In this document: piece after piece, positions 24,408 to 33,167 of the stretch | Layout: every line of letters starts with the position of its first letter | Position numbering within the stretch: the first letter of the stretch is position 1 | Origin: Oscillospiraceae bacterium | GTDB taxonomy: Bacteria > Bacillota > Clostridia > Saccharofermentanales > Saccharofermentanaceae | NCBI GenBank assembly: GCA_902794115.1 | Contig: CADBGD010000008.1 | Coordinates: 1-33,782 of the forward strand | Direction of reading: 5' to 3' | DNA: 33,782 nt | Made by a program: the position numbers and the translations under genes | The notes under the pieces: generated by a model | Seen by the model: the letters and a program-made list of their open reading frames with translations, nothing else | Databases searched by the model: none | Told to the model about the DNA's origin: nothing

Positions 24408-25449
24408 CGTCTTTCATACCCCGCATCATTCTTTCGAACATTTCCATCAGGCCATACTGGGCTTTCCAGCCAAGACCCTCGATCTTACTTGTATCCAGAT
24501 CCATATAAAGTGTCTCCGCATAGCCAAGTTTCGTGATATCTTCAGCCACATCAAACTTCACGGAGATCTCCCCGCCGGAAAGCTTATCGGCCACTTCTTT
24601 TGCCATATCGGAGATCGAGCAGTATGTGTCCGGATTGGCGACAGTATAGGCCTCCCCGTTCTGTCCTTTCAACAGGCACAAAAGAATGGCAGATACCGCA
24701 TCCGCCGTATAAAGATAACATCTCTCCGTCAGCCCCAGAGAACGAAGTACGATGTCCTTCTTCTCCATGACGCAGCGCATGAACTGGGCAAATACACGTC
24801 CATCGTCATATTTGACACCCGGGCCGAAAGTCTGGGTCGCACGAAGCACGACGGTCGGGACTCCGTACTGGGCAAAATACCCGTAGCAAAGCGCTTCCGT
24901 CGCGATCTTTCCTACCGGATAACTGTTGCGGCTGTTCTGCGGCAGGAATCCGCCCACTTCTTTTTCTGTTACTTTATGGCCCTTTTCCGGGAAACCGTAC
25001 ACTTCCATGGTGGATACCATGATAAACTTCTTGACCGGATGCTCCTTCGCCCACTCCAGAAGTGCCTTGGTACCCTCGATATTCGCAAGAAGCGTATCCA
25101 CCGGCTTTTCCATAAAGTATTTCGAACTTGTGGGGCTTGCCAGGTGAACGATATAATCCACCTTCTCGGAAATCTCCGGAGAAGTGCCTAATTCATACGG
25201 AAGAACAGTGACATTTTCCGACGGAAAAAGCACTTTTGCCGCTTCTGTATTTCTTACCAGCACCAGGATCTTCGCCGACAGTGCTTTTGCCTCAGAAGCA
25301 TAAGAAAATGCCCGTACCAGATTCAGACCGATCAGGCCGGTGGCACCGGTGACCAGAACGGTGGAATTACGGAACTGTTCCCAGTCTATGAAAGAAAGCG
25401 TTGAGAGCTTCTGATAATCTTCAGTAAAAACCTTATTCATCTTCCTCAT
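24400..25449 (-). CDS. NAD-dependent epimerase/dehydratase-family (SDR) enzyme paired with a cytidylyltransferase
   Basis: 349 residues. An N-terminal helix-rich lead (about 1-28) precedes the Rossmann motif VTGATGLIGLNL; the active-site pair is in YPVGK (NSYPVGKIATE), with STMEVYG as the Ser strand. It is an extended SDR related to nucleotide-sugar dehydratases and decarboxylases. Its gene overlaps the IspD/TarI-like gene by 17 bases, which suggests that both act on one CDP-linked compound or its precursor. The exact reaction cannot be read from the sequence. A second ATG lies at 25440. Confidence 0.75.
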   Translation of the reverse strand: MRKMNKVFTEDYQKLSTLSFIDWEQFRNSTVLVTGATGLIGLNLVRAFSYASEAKALSAKILVLVRNTEAAKVLFPSENVTVLPYELGTSPEISEKVDYIVHLASPTSSKYFMEKPVDTLLANIEGTKALLEWAKEHPVKKFIMVSTMEVYGFPEKGHKVTEKEVGGFLPQNSRNSYPVGKIATEALCYGYFAQYGVPTVVLRATQTFGPGVKYDDGRVFAQFMRCVMEKKDIVLRSLGLTERCYLYTADAVSAILLCLLKGQNGEAYTVANPDTYCSISDMAKEVADKLSGGEISVKFDVAEDITKLGYAETLYMDLDTSKIEGLGWKAQYGLMEMFERMMRGMKDDE

Positions 25450-26161
25450 CCAACATATGCGGATTCTCTTTCAAATCCATTAACGCGCGAAATGTAAAAT
25501 AATCCGACGGAGTCGTGATCTTGATGTTTTCCGACGGGCCGTCCACAGCGTGGATCGAATGGCCGGAAAGCTGCATAAGATAAGCTGTATCGATACAGTC
25601 TTTCATGCCCTTGCCGATTGCTTCCTGATGGGCTTTTACCAGTTCGCCCAGACGGAACGACTGGGGAGCTTTGACCATACGGCATTCTTCTCTGTCGATG
25701 ATCCTTCCGACCGCATTCTCCTCACCGGTCACCGCAATGGTCTCGATCGCCGGAGTGACAGTCACACCGGAACCGAACTTTTCGACAGACTCGATATTCT
25801 TCGTGATCGTTTCCTGATCGATCAGCGGGCGGACACCATCGTGAACCAGGCAGACCGTATCTTCCGGAAATAATTCCGCCGCCTTCGAAATTCCGTTAAA
25901 ACGGGACATCATTCCGGTTTCTCCGCCGGGAACGATGGCCTTCACTTTGGAAATATGGAAGCGTTCGATCAGTTCCTTACAATAGTCGATCCAGTCAGAA
26001 ACACAGACGACCACGATACCATCTATATTTTCATGGGCCTCGAAATGCTCCAGCGTATAGATAATGATCGGCTTCCCGTGCAATTCCAGGAACTGCTTGG
26101 GCTTCGAAACGGTCTTCATTCTTTTTCCGGTTCCACCGGCAAAAATCACAGCTACATTCAT
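25433..26161 (-). CDS. IspD/TarI-like cytidylyltransferase
   Basis: 242 residues. The nucleotidyltransferase motif FAGGTGKRM (near 8-16) and SKPKQFLELHGKPI, then VHDGVRPLID and KAPQSFR, are typical of the IspD/TarI group, which makes CDP-methylerythritol or CDP-ribitol-like products from CTP. Position between a LicD gene and an SDR gene in a glycan locus favours a CDP-polyol (or similar CDP donor) role over isoprenoid synthesis; that is inference. There is no alcohol dehydrogenase of the TarJ type next to it. Confidence 0.82.
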   Translation of the reverse strand: MNVAVIFAGGTGKRMKTVSKPKQFLELHGKPIIIYTLEHFEAHENIDGIVVVCVSDWIDYCKELIERFHISKVKAIVPGGETGMMSRFNGISKAAELFPEDTVCLVHDGVRPLIDQETITKNIESVEKFGSGVTVTPAIETIAVTGEENAVGRIIDREECRMVKAPQSFRLGELVKAHQEAIGKGMKDCIDTAYLMQLSGHSIHAVDGPSENIKITTPSDYFTFRALMDLKENPHMLDEEDE

Positions 26162-26190
26162 TCTCGTTCTCTAATCCTCATATGTCCGGA

Positions 26191-27003
26191 TCAACGGCGG
26201 TAAGCCTTGGTCGTGTGATGGGCGACCCGCTTATTCTCCGGCGGCAATTCCATGTAGTTCCGATAATGCTTGGTCAGGTAGTCATGATAGTTCTTGATCC
26301 CCATCACTTTCTGATCCTCAAAATCCAGTTCAATATAATTCGTAAACGTATCCTGGGTCATGATCTCATCTTCACGGTAAGAACCACATACGCAGCCGGC
26401 GTATTTTGCACCTTCGAAAGGATGCTTGAGGTTCTCTTTATCGATCTTTTCGATCAGTTTTCTCGGGTTGGCAAAACGGCTCATGCAGAACAGCGCCAGA
26501 CGTACCGGTTCCACCAGGATACTATGTGTTTTACTTCTGAAATACTTCTTCCAGCGTGTGGCATTGAGAAGTTCTCTTTTAAAGGTCGTCTTCTTAAAGA
26601 TCTTGAATGCTTCCTTTTCGCTGTCTCCCAATCCGTCTAGCGGGAAAACATCAATGGAGATACCTATATCATAGGGAAGGCTGATGGCCTCATCCACCAT
26701 CTTAGTAGACGGGTCATAGATCTTCGCGAAAAGATCGTCATACCCCTCTGTATGAAGATAATCAAGAAGCGTAAAACCGGCATCATTTTCCGAGCAATAG
26801 CGGATAAATGCATCGTAATCGGGACGGGGCATCATGACATCCACATCATCATCCCATGGAATAAAGCCCTTGTGCCGCACCGCTCCGAGGAGACTGCCTC
26901 CACCCATGGAATAGCGCCATCCATGCTCACGGCACAGCTGATCATATTTCATGAGAAGTCCCAGCTGGACCTCATGTATTTCCTGAAGTGAAAGCTCATT
27001 CAT
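26191..27003 (-). CDS. LicD-family phosphotransferase (copy 2)
   Basis: 270 residues. The signature YSMGGGSLLGAVRHKGFIPW then DDDVDVMMPR is at about 31-60. It lies immediately upstream of the cytidylyltransferase and SDR genes, 29 bases from the former, so it is the likeliest user of their CDP-linked product for transferring a phospho-group to the glycan. It probably begins a sub-unit of transcription, with a promoter at 27075-27103. Confidence 0.88.
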   Translation of the reverse strand: MNELSLQEIHEVQLGLLMKYDQLCREHGWRYSMGGGSLLGAVRHKGFIPWDDDVDVMMPRPDYDAFIRYCSENDAGFTLLDYLHTEGYDDLFAKIYDPSTKMVDEAISLPYDIGISIDVFPLDGLGDSEKEAFKIFKKTTFKRELLNATRWKKYFRSKTHSILVEPVRLALFCMSRFANPRKLIEKIDKENLKHPFEGAKYAGCVCGSYREDEIMTQDTFTNYIELDFEDQKVMGIKNYHDYLTKHYRNYMELPPENKRVAHHTTKAYRR

Positions 27004-27074
27004 GCTTTTTCGATTCTCCTCTTTTATTCGGTCCGATATACTCGCAAATCCTTGCCATATCGGAAGTCATCTGT

Positions 27075-27103
27075 ATTTTACCAATCCCTATTCCTCATCG
27101 CAA
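27075..27103 (-). promoter_or_regulatory. Predicted internal promoter of the glycan locus
   Basis: Minus strand TTGCGA (27098-27103), 17 bases, TAAAAT (27075-27080), about 70 bases before the second licD gene. The 145-base gap here is the longest inside the locus. Confidence 0.45.
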
Positions 27104-27148
27104 CGGCGCAGGGTGACCGTTTCGTAACAATCCCGAAACTCTTCTTTT

Positions 27149-27967
27149 CTACCGGTGCAAAAGCTTCTTGAAAATGAAACCCCGAAGCTTTCCCGGAACC
27201 AGTGCGACAACGAACTGGATCCCGACCGTATAGAAATAGTCCCAGCGGGAAATGAACCCGGTCTTCAAAACCTGCTTCTTTCCGGCCCGGTACTTCTTGA
27301 AATAGCTCCATCCGCCACGGCGTTCAAACATATCGTGTCCGATCCGGGCAAATACCAAGGGCTCATTAATGTTCATGCCACGGGATCCGTTCTTCAGCAT
27401 TCTGGCCCAAAGATAGGTATCTTCCATAAGCGGGCAGGACTCGTAGTTACCGGCAGAAAGCACGGCCTGCTTTTTAAACATGACCGTCATGTGGTTGAAC
27501 GCATCTCTTCTTTTCTGATACTTGACGATCTCATCATGCGTAGCCGGCACGGTACGCTTGGCTACGATGTTTTCCGGTGTATCTTCAAACTCATCGATAT
27601 CGCTGCCGCAAATATCCAGCTGCGGGTCCTTTTCGAACATGGAAAGCTGTTTTTCAAATCGGTCTTTTCTGGCAATATCATCTGTATCCATACGGGCGAT
27701 CAGATCGTATTTACACTCCGGAACCCCGGCACGAAGGGCAAGTCCCAGACCCTGGTTTTGAGAAAGCGGCACCCGATGGATCAGACCCGGATATTCTTCC
27801 TGATACCGGTCAAGAAGCGCATACATCTCCTCTGTCAGCGGTCCGTCTTCCACCACGACCCATTCATCGGCTTTCACAGTCTGCTCCAGAAGGCTCTGAA
27901 AACAGGACCGGACATATTCCGGTTTTTCTTTGATATAAATGGACATCAGAACGCTGAATTCCGCCAT
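27149..27967 (-). CDS. Family 2 glycosyltransferase (AmsE-like)
   Basis: 272 residues. FSVLMSIYIKEKPEYVRSC at the start, VVEDGPLTEEM, then ARMDTDD as the DxD site, CGSDIDEFE, and NHMTVMFKKQAVL with PLMEDTYLW later. This is the pattern of AmsE/WcaA-type glycosyltransferases of exopolysaccharide clusters. Donor and acceptor sugars cannot be assigned. The start ATG shares one base with the stop of the sugar transferase gene (TGATG). Confidence 0.83.
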   Translation of the reverse strand: MAEFSVLMSIYIKEKPEYVRSCFQSLLEQTVKADEWVVVEDGPLTEEMYALLDRYQEEYPGLIHRVPLSQNQGLGLALRAGVPECKYDLIARMDTDDIARKDRFEKQLSMFEKDPQLDICGSDIDEFEDTPENIVAKRTVPATHDEIVKYQKRRDAFNHMTVMFKKQAVLSAGNYESCPLMEDTYLWARMLKNGSRGMNINEPLVFARIGHDMFERRGGWSYFKKYRAGKKQVLKTGFISRWDYFYTVGIQFVVALVPGKLRGFIFKKLLHR

Positions 27968-28662
27968 CAGTTATACTCCTTTCCCAACACGGCAAATACC
28001 GTGCGGAACATAGTCGCCACATCCTTAAAGAAACCGAATTCACGGATGCTTTTCAGATTGAACTGCATTTTCTGGGGAAGGACTTCCTCGATATAGACTT
28101 TATCCACATCGGAAGCGGCGTCTAAAAGCTTTGCCTCATCTTTATATCGGATACTGGCTTCCGAAGTAATCCCTGCCGGAAGAAGGAGTGTCGCCATATA
28201 TTCCGGCTTATACTGCTCAACATATTTCACGGCTTCCGGGCGGGTGCCGACAAAGCTCATATTTCCGGTAAGCACATCCAGAAGCTGGGGAAGCTCATCT
28301 AAACGGCAGCCGCGAAGCTTCGCACCGATCCGGGTAATGCGGCTGTCGTTTCCGACAGTGACGGCAGAACCGATCTTATCGGCATTATTGACCATCGTGC
28401 GAAATTTATGGATACGGAAATGCTTGCCATATGTGGTGACACGTTCCTGACGGTAAAAAACCGGACCCTTGCTGTCGCATTTAATGATGATCGCCAGGAT
28501 CAGCATCGGAAGACAAAGAAGGATCAGCATCAGAAGCGCCAGAATGAAATCCCCGATACGCTTAAAAAGAAGCGAGATCTGCTTCTTTTTTAACGCATCA
28601 TAATAAGGTTTAACTTCCGGCACCTGCATATCGGCCGGAAGGGCGCTCCATTTCTTCAGCAT
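27967..28662 (-). CDS. Initiating sugar-phosphate transferase (short, PglC/WcaJ catalytic type)
   Basis: 231 residues. A single hydrophobic hairpin (about 38-58, FILALLMLILLCLPMLILAIII) precedes the catalytic domain with GPVFYRQERV, FRIHKFRTM, and RLDELPQLLDVLTGNMSFVGTRPE. These are the family signatures of polyprenyl-phosphate glycosyl-1-phosphate transferases, which put the first sugar phosphate on undecaprenyl phosphate. The short form lacks the extra membrane helices of WbaP/WcaJ. It directly follows the aminotransferase gene with a 7-base overlap, so an amino sugar is a plausible first residue. Confidence 0.9.
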   Translation of the reverse strand: MLKKWSALPADMQVPEVKPYYDALKKKQISLLFKRIGDFILALLMLILLCLPMLILAIIIKCDSKGPVFYRQERVTTYGKHFRIHKFRTMVNNADKIGSAVTVGNDSRITRIGAKLRGCRLDELPQLLDVLTGNMSFVGTRPEAVKYVEQYKPEYMATLLLPAGITSEASIRYKDEAKLLDAASDVDKVYIEEVLPQKMQFNLKSIREFGFFKDVATMFRTVFAVLGKEYN

Positions 28663-29981
28663 TCCTTCCCGTCCCTCATCACGCTCTTTAAAGCTGCACA
28701 GATATATTCCACATCTTCATCCGTCAAAAGCGTATGAAGCGGTAAAGTGATCAGATTCTCATAGTAGTTGAAAGAATTCGGGAAATCCTTGATATCAAAT
28801 CCCAACGACTTATAGGCCGTCATCATCGGAAGCGGCTTATAGTGCACATTGGTATTTACTCCCATTTCCGAAAGCTTTACGATGAGCTCGTTTCTTTCTT
28901 CCTCATGGATGCCGGGGATACGCATCAGATACAGGTGGTTACTGCTGTCGATCCCAGGAACATGATGATAAAGATGGGAGATCCCTAATTCATCACATAC
29001 CGCATCATATTTTGCGATGATCTCTTCTCTTCTTTTCAGAAGTCCCGGATACCGGTCCAGCTGACGAAGGCCGATCGCCGCCATAATGTCGGTCATGTTG
29101 CACTTATACCAGGGCCCGATAATATCGTACTCCCATGCACCGACCTTGGTCTTGGCAAGCGCATCCTTATTCTGTCCGTGAAGGCTAAGAAGCTGGAAGA
29201 ACTTATAGATCTCGCTGTTTTCGATTCCCGGAATCTGCTTCCAGGTGGCCGCTCCGCCCTCGGCAGTCGTAAAGTTCTTTACGGCATGGAAGCTAAAGCC
29301 TGTAAAGTCAGCCAAAGCACCGCAATTCTTCTTCTCCCCGCGGAACATACGGCTTCCGCCTAAACCATGGGCGCAGTCAGAAACCACAGCCACACGACCC
29401 AGAGCTTTCTGAATACGGGAAGAAAAATCAGATAAAGGTGTGCCGTCAGATTCTTTCGGAGTAAAGAGAGACTTCTTACTCTCCACTACGGAAAAGACTT
29501 TCTCATAATCACAGACAATACCGGCAAGATCGACACAAACCACAGCCTTTGTCTTTTCAGTGATGGCTTCCGCTAATTTATCGTAATCCATCTCCGGCAT
29601 ATGCGTCTTGGGATCGCCGTCCTTCTGGATATCCACAAAGCGGATCGTTGCCCCGCAATGAACGGCAGCAGACGCTGAAGCAGAATAAGTATAAGCCGGG
29701 ACGATGACCTCGTCACCTTCTCCTACGCCAAGGATACGAAGATTCAGTTCTTCCGCAGCGGTAGCAGAATTCAGGCAGACAACACGGTTCGACCAGCGGT
29801 CCGCTTCACTTTCAGTATCATAATCTGCGCGGCCGGTTTCAATATAGGCGGCTAACCGTCTTTCCAGAAGCTTGGTTCTGGGACCTGTGGTGATCCATCC
29901 GGAACGCATCGCTTCGCATACTTCTTTGATCTCGTCCTCACCGATATCCGGCGGGCTGAATTTGATGATTCTCTTTTCCAT
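28656..29981 (-). CDS. DegT/DnrJ/EryC1/StrS-family aminotransferase
   Basis: 441 residues from the ATG at 29981. The PLP fold is seen: YTYSASASAAVHCGA, VSDCAHGLGG, and the Lys-bearing SFHAVKNFTTAEGG. These enzymes usually aminate a 4-keto or 3-keto nucleotide sugar. Next to the short sugar transferase, it resembles PglE-type partners, though no partner dehydratase or acetyltransferase is next to it. A longer frame of 66 more codons exists but runs back into the tRNA-Leu gene and past its terminator, so it is rejected. The promoter region upstream holds an 8-bp dyad. Confidence 0.88.
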   Translation of the reverse strand: MEKRIIKFSPPDIGEDEIKEVCEAMRSGWITTGPRTKLLERRLAAYIETGRADYDTESEADRWSNRVVCLNSATAAEELNLRILGVGEGDEVIVPAYTYSASASAAVHCGATIRFVDIQKDGDPKTHMPEMDYDKLAEAITEKTKAVVCVDLAGIVCDYEKVFSVVESKKSLFTPKESDGTPLSDFSSRIQKALGRVAVVSDCAHGLGGSRMFRGEKKNCGALADFTGFSFHAVKNFTTAEGGAATWKQIPGIENSEIYKFFQLLSLHGQNKDALAKTKVGAWEYDIIGPWYKCNMTDIMAAIGLRQLDRYPGLLKRREEIIAKYDAVCDELGISHLYHHVPGIDSSNHLYLMRIPGIHEEERNELIVKLSEMGVNTNVHYKPLPMMTAYKSLGFDIKDFPNSFNYYENLITLPLHTLLTDEDVEYICAALKSVMRDGKEC

Positions 29982-30020
29982 ATGTATCTTAAACCCTAGA
30001 AAATAGTATACTTCCTGATT

Positions 30021-30050
30021 ATTATACACATAGTCTGAAAAAATGTGTAT
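30021..30050 (-). promoter_or_regulatory. -10 element overlapping an inverted repeat before the glycan locus
   Basis: Minus strand TATAAT (30021-30026) lies inside the right arm of an 8-bp perfect inverted repeat, ATACACAT (30043-30050) and ATGTGTAT (30024-30031), separated by 11 bases. No good -35 hexamer is seen. The placement suits an operator that blocks or positions RNA polymerase; this is inference. It lies about 45 bases before the aminotransferase ATG. Confidence 0.5.
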
Positions 30051-30063
30051 TTCCTTTAAATAC

Positions 30064-30090
30064 AATAAAAACACCCGCGAACGGGTGTTT
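30064..30090 (-). terminator. Terminator after tRNA-Leu
   Basis: A 9-bp stem AAACACCCG/CGGGTGTTT with a TTCG tetraloop, followed by a T-rich run, lies 19 bases past the tRNA 3' end on the minus strand. Confidence 0.9.
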
Positions 30091-30108
30091 CTATTGCACA
30101 TTAACAAA

Positions 30109-30193
30109 TGGTGGGGCTGATGGGACTTGAACCCATACGATTTAAGGTCGGCAGATTTTGAGTCTGCTGCGTCTGCCATTCCGCCACAACCCC
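30109..30193 (-). tRNA. tRNA-Leu (anticodon CAA)
   Basis: 85 bases including an encoded CCA. Acceptor arm GGGGTTG/CAGCCCC with one G-U pair, anticodon arm GCAGA-CTCAAAA-TCTGC, a long class II variable arm (CGA/TCG), and T arm around TTCAAGT. It has its own promoter and terminator and stands between galE and the glycan genes. Confidence 0.97.
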
Positions 30194-30207
30194 TTGTGAC
30201 GCAGACA

Positions 30208-30237
30208 ATATTAGCACACTCAAAAAGTGATTGTCAA
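30208..30237 (-). promoter_or_regulatory. Promoter of tRNA-Leu
   Basis: Minus strand TTGACA (30232-30237), 18 bases, TAATAT (30208-30213) with an extended TGC before it. The consensus -35 hexamer begins only three bases after the galE stop codon. Confidence 0.75.
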
Positions 30238-30240
30238 TTC

Positions 30241-31242
30241 TCAAAGAAGGCCTTTGGCAAAGCGGTAGGAATCTTTGCACATGCGCTCCAGATCGAACTT
30301 TGCCTTCCATCCCAGTTCCTTTTCTGCCTTTGAAGGATCCGAATAACATGAGTCGATATCACCCGGACGTCTCTCAACGATCTGATAAGGGATCTCGACA
30401 CCGTTGGCCTTTTCAAATGCATGAACGATATCCAGAACGCTATAGCCGATCCCGGTTCCGAGATTGTAGATAAAGACACCGGCTTCATCCTGGAATTTCT
30501 GCATCACGGCTACGTGACCCAAAGCCAGGTCGACGACATGGATATAGTCACGGACACCGGTTCCGTCCGGAGTATCATAATCATTTCCAAACACGCGCAG
30601 GAAAGGAAGTTTACCGACAGTTACCTGCATGATGTACGGCATCAGGTTGTTCGGAATACCATTGGGCTCTTCTCCCAAAAGGCCGCTTTCATGAGCGCCG
30701 ATCGGATTAAAGTAACGAAGAAGGACAACGTGCCAGGACGGATGTGCTTTCTGATAGTCTTTCAGGATCCGCTCCAGCATTTTCTTTGTTTCTCCGTATG
30801 GGTTGGTGGTATCTCCTAAAGGACACTCTTCCGTGATCGGAACAAATGCCGGTTTTCCATATACCGTCGCCGAGGAAGAAAAAATGATCTTCGTTACGTT
30901 ATACTTTTCCATCACATGGAGAAGATTAAGCGTGCCACCCACGTTATTACTATAGTATTCCCAAGGCTTACTGACACTTTCACCGACAGCTTTCAATCCT
31001 GCAAAATGGATGACGGCATCGATCTTATTCTCCGAAAAAACAGGTTCAAGCTCAGCTTCATTACGCATATCCGCACGATAAAACTTCGGTCTTTTCCCGG
31101 TGATCTTTTCGATCTTATCCAAAGTCTCTTCTTTTGAATTACAGAGGTTATCAAATACCACCACATCATGGCCGGCCAAAAGAAGTTCCACACATGTATG
31201 AGAACCGATATATCCGGTTCCACCGGTTACAAGAATATTCAT
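30241..31242 (-). CDS. galE: UDP-glucose 4-epimerase
   Basis: 333 residues. NAD-dependent SDR enzyme interconverting UDP-glucose and UDP-galactose (some also act on N-acetyl forms). GGTGYIGSH at the N-terminus, [14 protein letters not shown] with the active-site Tyr-Lys, and the RYFNPIGAH region are typical. It could supply galactose residues for the adjacent glycan locus. An ACGGAGG site precedes the ATG. It lies 31 bases after the solute-binding protein gene and may share its promoter. Confidence 0.96.
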   Translation of the reverse strand: MNILVTGGTGYIGSHTCVELLLAGHDVVVFDNLCNSKEETLDKIEKITGKRPKFYRADMRNEAELEPVFSENKIDAVIHFAGLKAVGESVSKPWEYYSNNVGGTLNLLHVMEKYNVTKIIFSSSATVYGKPAFVPITEECPLGDTTNPYGETKKMLERILKDYQKAHPSWHVVLLRYFNPIGAHESGLLGEEPNGIPNNLMPYIMQVTVGKLPFLRVFGNDYDTPDGTGVRDYIHVVDLALGHVAVMQKFQDEAGVFIYNLGTGIGYSVLDIVHAFEKANGVEIPYQIVERRPGDIDSCYSDPSKAEKELGWKAKFDLERMCKDSYRFAKGLL

Positions 31243-31273
31243 AACTCTACCTCCGTTAGTAGTAGATTTTATT

Positions 31274-33064
31274 CTATCCTATCTGCACAATTATGTCTAA
31301 CTGCTGCTGCATATAATCAAGATATTGCTCCGGATTGCAGCCTTCATAAGCTTTCAGATAGGCATCCCAAGCTTCATCAAAATCATCCGCCATGACGAGT
31401 TCAGGAAGCATCTTATGAAACATCTTCTGAATATCATTCCAGGCATCTCCGGGAGGATTACCGGTAGGCAGCGAATTGGAAATCAAATACATCGGGAACC
31501 AGGGGCCGAGTTCTTTTTCATCGGAGTCAATGAAATCTACATAAGTCGAGCAGCCATAGGCAGTAAAGCATTCCTGTACTTTCTCCGGAAGTTCAGCAAA
31601 AACTTCGGAAGGCTGTTCTTGCGGAAGAATTGCATTGATCCCGTCTTCAGATGTTCCTTTATATTGGGGAAGATAAGAATACGGGCAGGCATGAGATCCT
31701 AAATAGGAATAATCCTCCCACATCGTCCGCATCTTCTCCGTACGATAATAAAGGCCCTGATCATCCACCTCATAATCTACGCCTTCGATTCCCCAGAAAC
31801 GAAGATCCAGCATATCCTGATCCAAAAGGCGGTTCATAAAAGCAAATACTTCATCCGGATTCAGGCACTGTGTCGTAACGGCCACACCACCGGCTGTATT
31901 GATTGTTCTGTTTTCCACATGCCAGTAATTGGGTGTGCCCTTCTCAATTGCCAATCCGAGCGGCACATAATTACAGCCAAGCTTATCTAAACCGTTTGAC
32001 TTGAAATAGTCATTCACGTTGTATGCAAAATCCCACCATTGATCGCACATGCCAAGCACATTTCCGGTTGCCAGTTTTTGAATATACGTATCGTAGGTCA
32101 TATCCAGGAAATCCGGGTCGACTATGCCTTTGTGATATTCTTCATTCAGTTTCTGGTAATACTCCCTGGTCGAAGAAAGATCATTATAGTCCACTATGAC
32201 AGGATGATCCGGATCCGAATCATCTACCGCAACAGTAGAGTCATCGGGATATCCCGCAAGACAGATAGGCGGCACATAAAGGCAGTAGTATCTCCAGTCA
32301 TCACAGAGCATAGTATAAGGGATGAGCGGTTCTCCATTCAGGCCTTCCGGATTCTCCGCAGCATATCTTTCCAGAAGGTCAAAATATTCATCTAAGGTTT
32401 CGATCTTCGGATAGCCTGCCCATTCCAGAACCCGTACCTGGATCCAGAATGCAAGATCATTATGCGTCGGGTTCTTACTTTCCCCTTGAGTACCGTAAAC
32501 ATCCGCCCAATAGATATGCCCGTCACTTTGACGGAACATTTCCCATTCTTTGTCAGTATACATATTCCGGAGATTGGAATATGCAGGATCATTTAAGTAA
32601 TCGTCCCAGGCAACCAATGCTCCCATTTGATAAAAATCCGTCAATTCATTTCCTGCGTACAAAAGATCAGGATAATTTCCGGATGCAAGAATGGCTCCCA
32701 GCGCTTCCTGTGGTGTCTGACCCGTTAAAAATGTTTCTTTGATCTGTACACCGGTACGATTGGCAATTTCTAACTTGATATCATTATTATCGGAAGTTTG
32801 AACTGTGGGTAAAGTAATAAACATAGAATACTCATGACCGCCTCCCGGCACACTTTTCGGACCAGAAGGATCGGATGAAGGAACTGTAGTCGGTTCAGAT
32901 GGTGTCTCCGTTGTCTCTTCCGTCGTTTCTTTACTGACAGTTGTTACTTTCGTAGATTTCTTTGTTTTCTTCTTTTTCTTTTTTGTTGTCTCAGAAGACT
33001 GGCATCCGCACAAAACGGAAAACATCAGTATGGATGCCATGACCTGCATCACTTTTTTCTTCAT
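31274..33064 (-). CDS. Extracellular solute-binding lipoprotein (ABC family 1), without adjacent permease genes
   Basis: 596 residues from the ATG at 33064. The signal peptide ends in LCG-C, so Cys21 should be lipidated. Next is a strongly basic then Thr/Glu/Pro-rich linker (about 22-75) with a run of six Lys. The body is a family 1 solute-binding fold: [39 protein letters not shown], and others. Such proteins deliver sugars or peptides to an ABC importer, but no permease or ATPase gene is adjacent. A longer frame to 33106 would run across the predicted promoter, so ATG 33064, behind a GAGAGGG site, is taken. Ligand unknown. Confidence 0.85.
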   Translation of the reverse strand: MKKKVMQVMASILMFSVLCGCQSSETTKKKKKKTKKSTKVTTVSKETTEETTETPSEPTTVPSSDPSGPKSVPGGGHEYSMFITLPTVQTSDNNDIKLEIANRTGVQIKETFLTGQTPQEALGAILASGNYPDLLYAGNELTDFYQMGALVAWDDYLNDPAYSNLRNMYTDKEWEMFRQSDGHIYWADVYGTQGESKNPTHNDLAFWIQVRVLEWAGYPKIETLDEYFDLLERYAAENPEGLNGEPLIPYTMLCDDWRYYCLYVPPICLAGYPDDSTVAVDDSDPDHPVIVDYNDLSSTREYYQKLNEEYHKGIVDPDFLDMTYDTYIQKLATGNVLGMCDQWWDFAYNVNDYFKSNGLDKLGCNYVPLGLAIEKGTPNYWHVENRTINTAGGVAVTTQCLNPDEVFAFMNRLLDQDMLDLRFWGIEGVDYEVDDQGLYYRTEKMRTMWEDYSYLGSHACPYSYLPQYKGTSEDGINAILPQEQPSEVFAELPEKVQECFTAYGCSTYVDFIDSDEKELGPWFPMYLISNSLPTGNPPGDAWNDIQKMFHKMLPELVMADDFDEAWDAYLKAYEGCNPEQYLDYMQQQLDIIVQIG

Positions 33065-33106
33065 AATCGTAACCCTCTCTATACATGACCTTTTCCTATA
33101 GGACAA

Positions 33107-33115
33107 ATTATAGCA
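33107..33115 (-). promoter_or_regulatory. Extended -10 element of the solute-binding protein gene
   Basis: Minus strand TGCTATAAT, a full extended -10, about 45 bases before the ATG at 33064. A -35 hexamer is poor. Confidence 0.5.
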
Positions 33116-33130
33116 AAGATTCGTTACAAC

Positions 33131-33166
33131 AAAAAAGAACCTTCTCTGAATACTCAGAAAAGGTTC
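33131..33166 (-). terminator. Terminator of the tRNA-Met/tRNA-Tyr unit
   Basis: A 13-bp stem (GAACCTTTTCTGA with TCAGAGAAGGTTC, one mismatch), 4-base loop, then TTTTTT on the minus strand, beginning one base after the tRNA-Tyr 3' end. Confidence 0.9.
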
Positions 33167-33167
33167 C

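Noticed and set aside
27078..27311. 77-residue minus-strand frame overlapping the end of a glycosyltransferase
   Set aside because: Starts inside the glycosyltransferase in another frame and ends in the promoter gap; no sign of a frameshifted C-terminus, since the glycosyltransferase ends naturally.
29982..30179. 66-codon N-terminal extension of the aminotransferase
   Set aside because: It would translate through tRNA-Leu and its terminator and past the predicted promoter; homologues begin at MEKRIIKFSPP-like sequence.
30109..30193. tRNA-Leu as an attachment site of an integrated element
   Set aside because: No second copy of the tRNA 3' end, integrase or transposase gene was seen in the window.
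30101..30349. 82-residue minus-strand frame across tRNA-Leu and the end of galE
   Set aside because: Overlaps a tRNA, its promoter and galE in another frame; no family resemblance.
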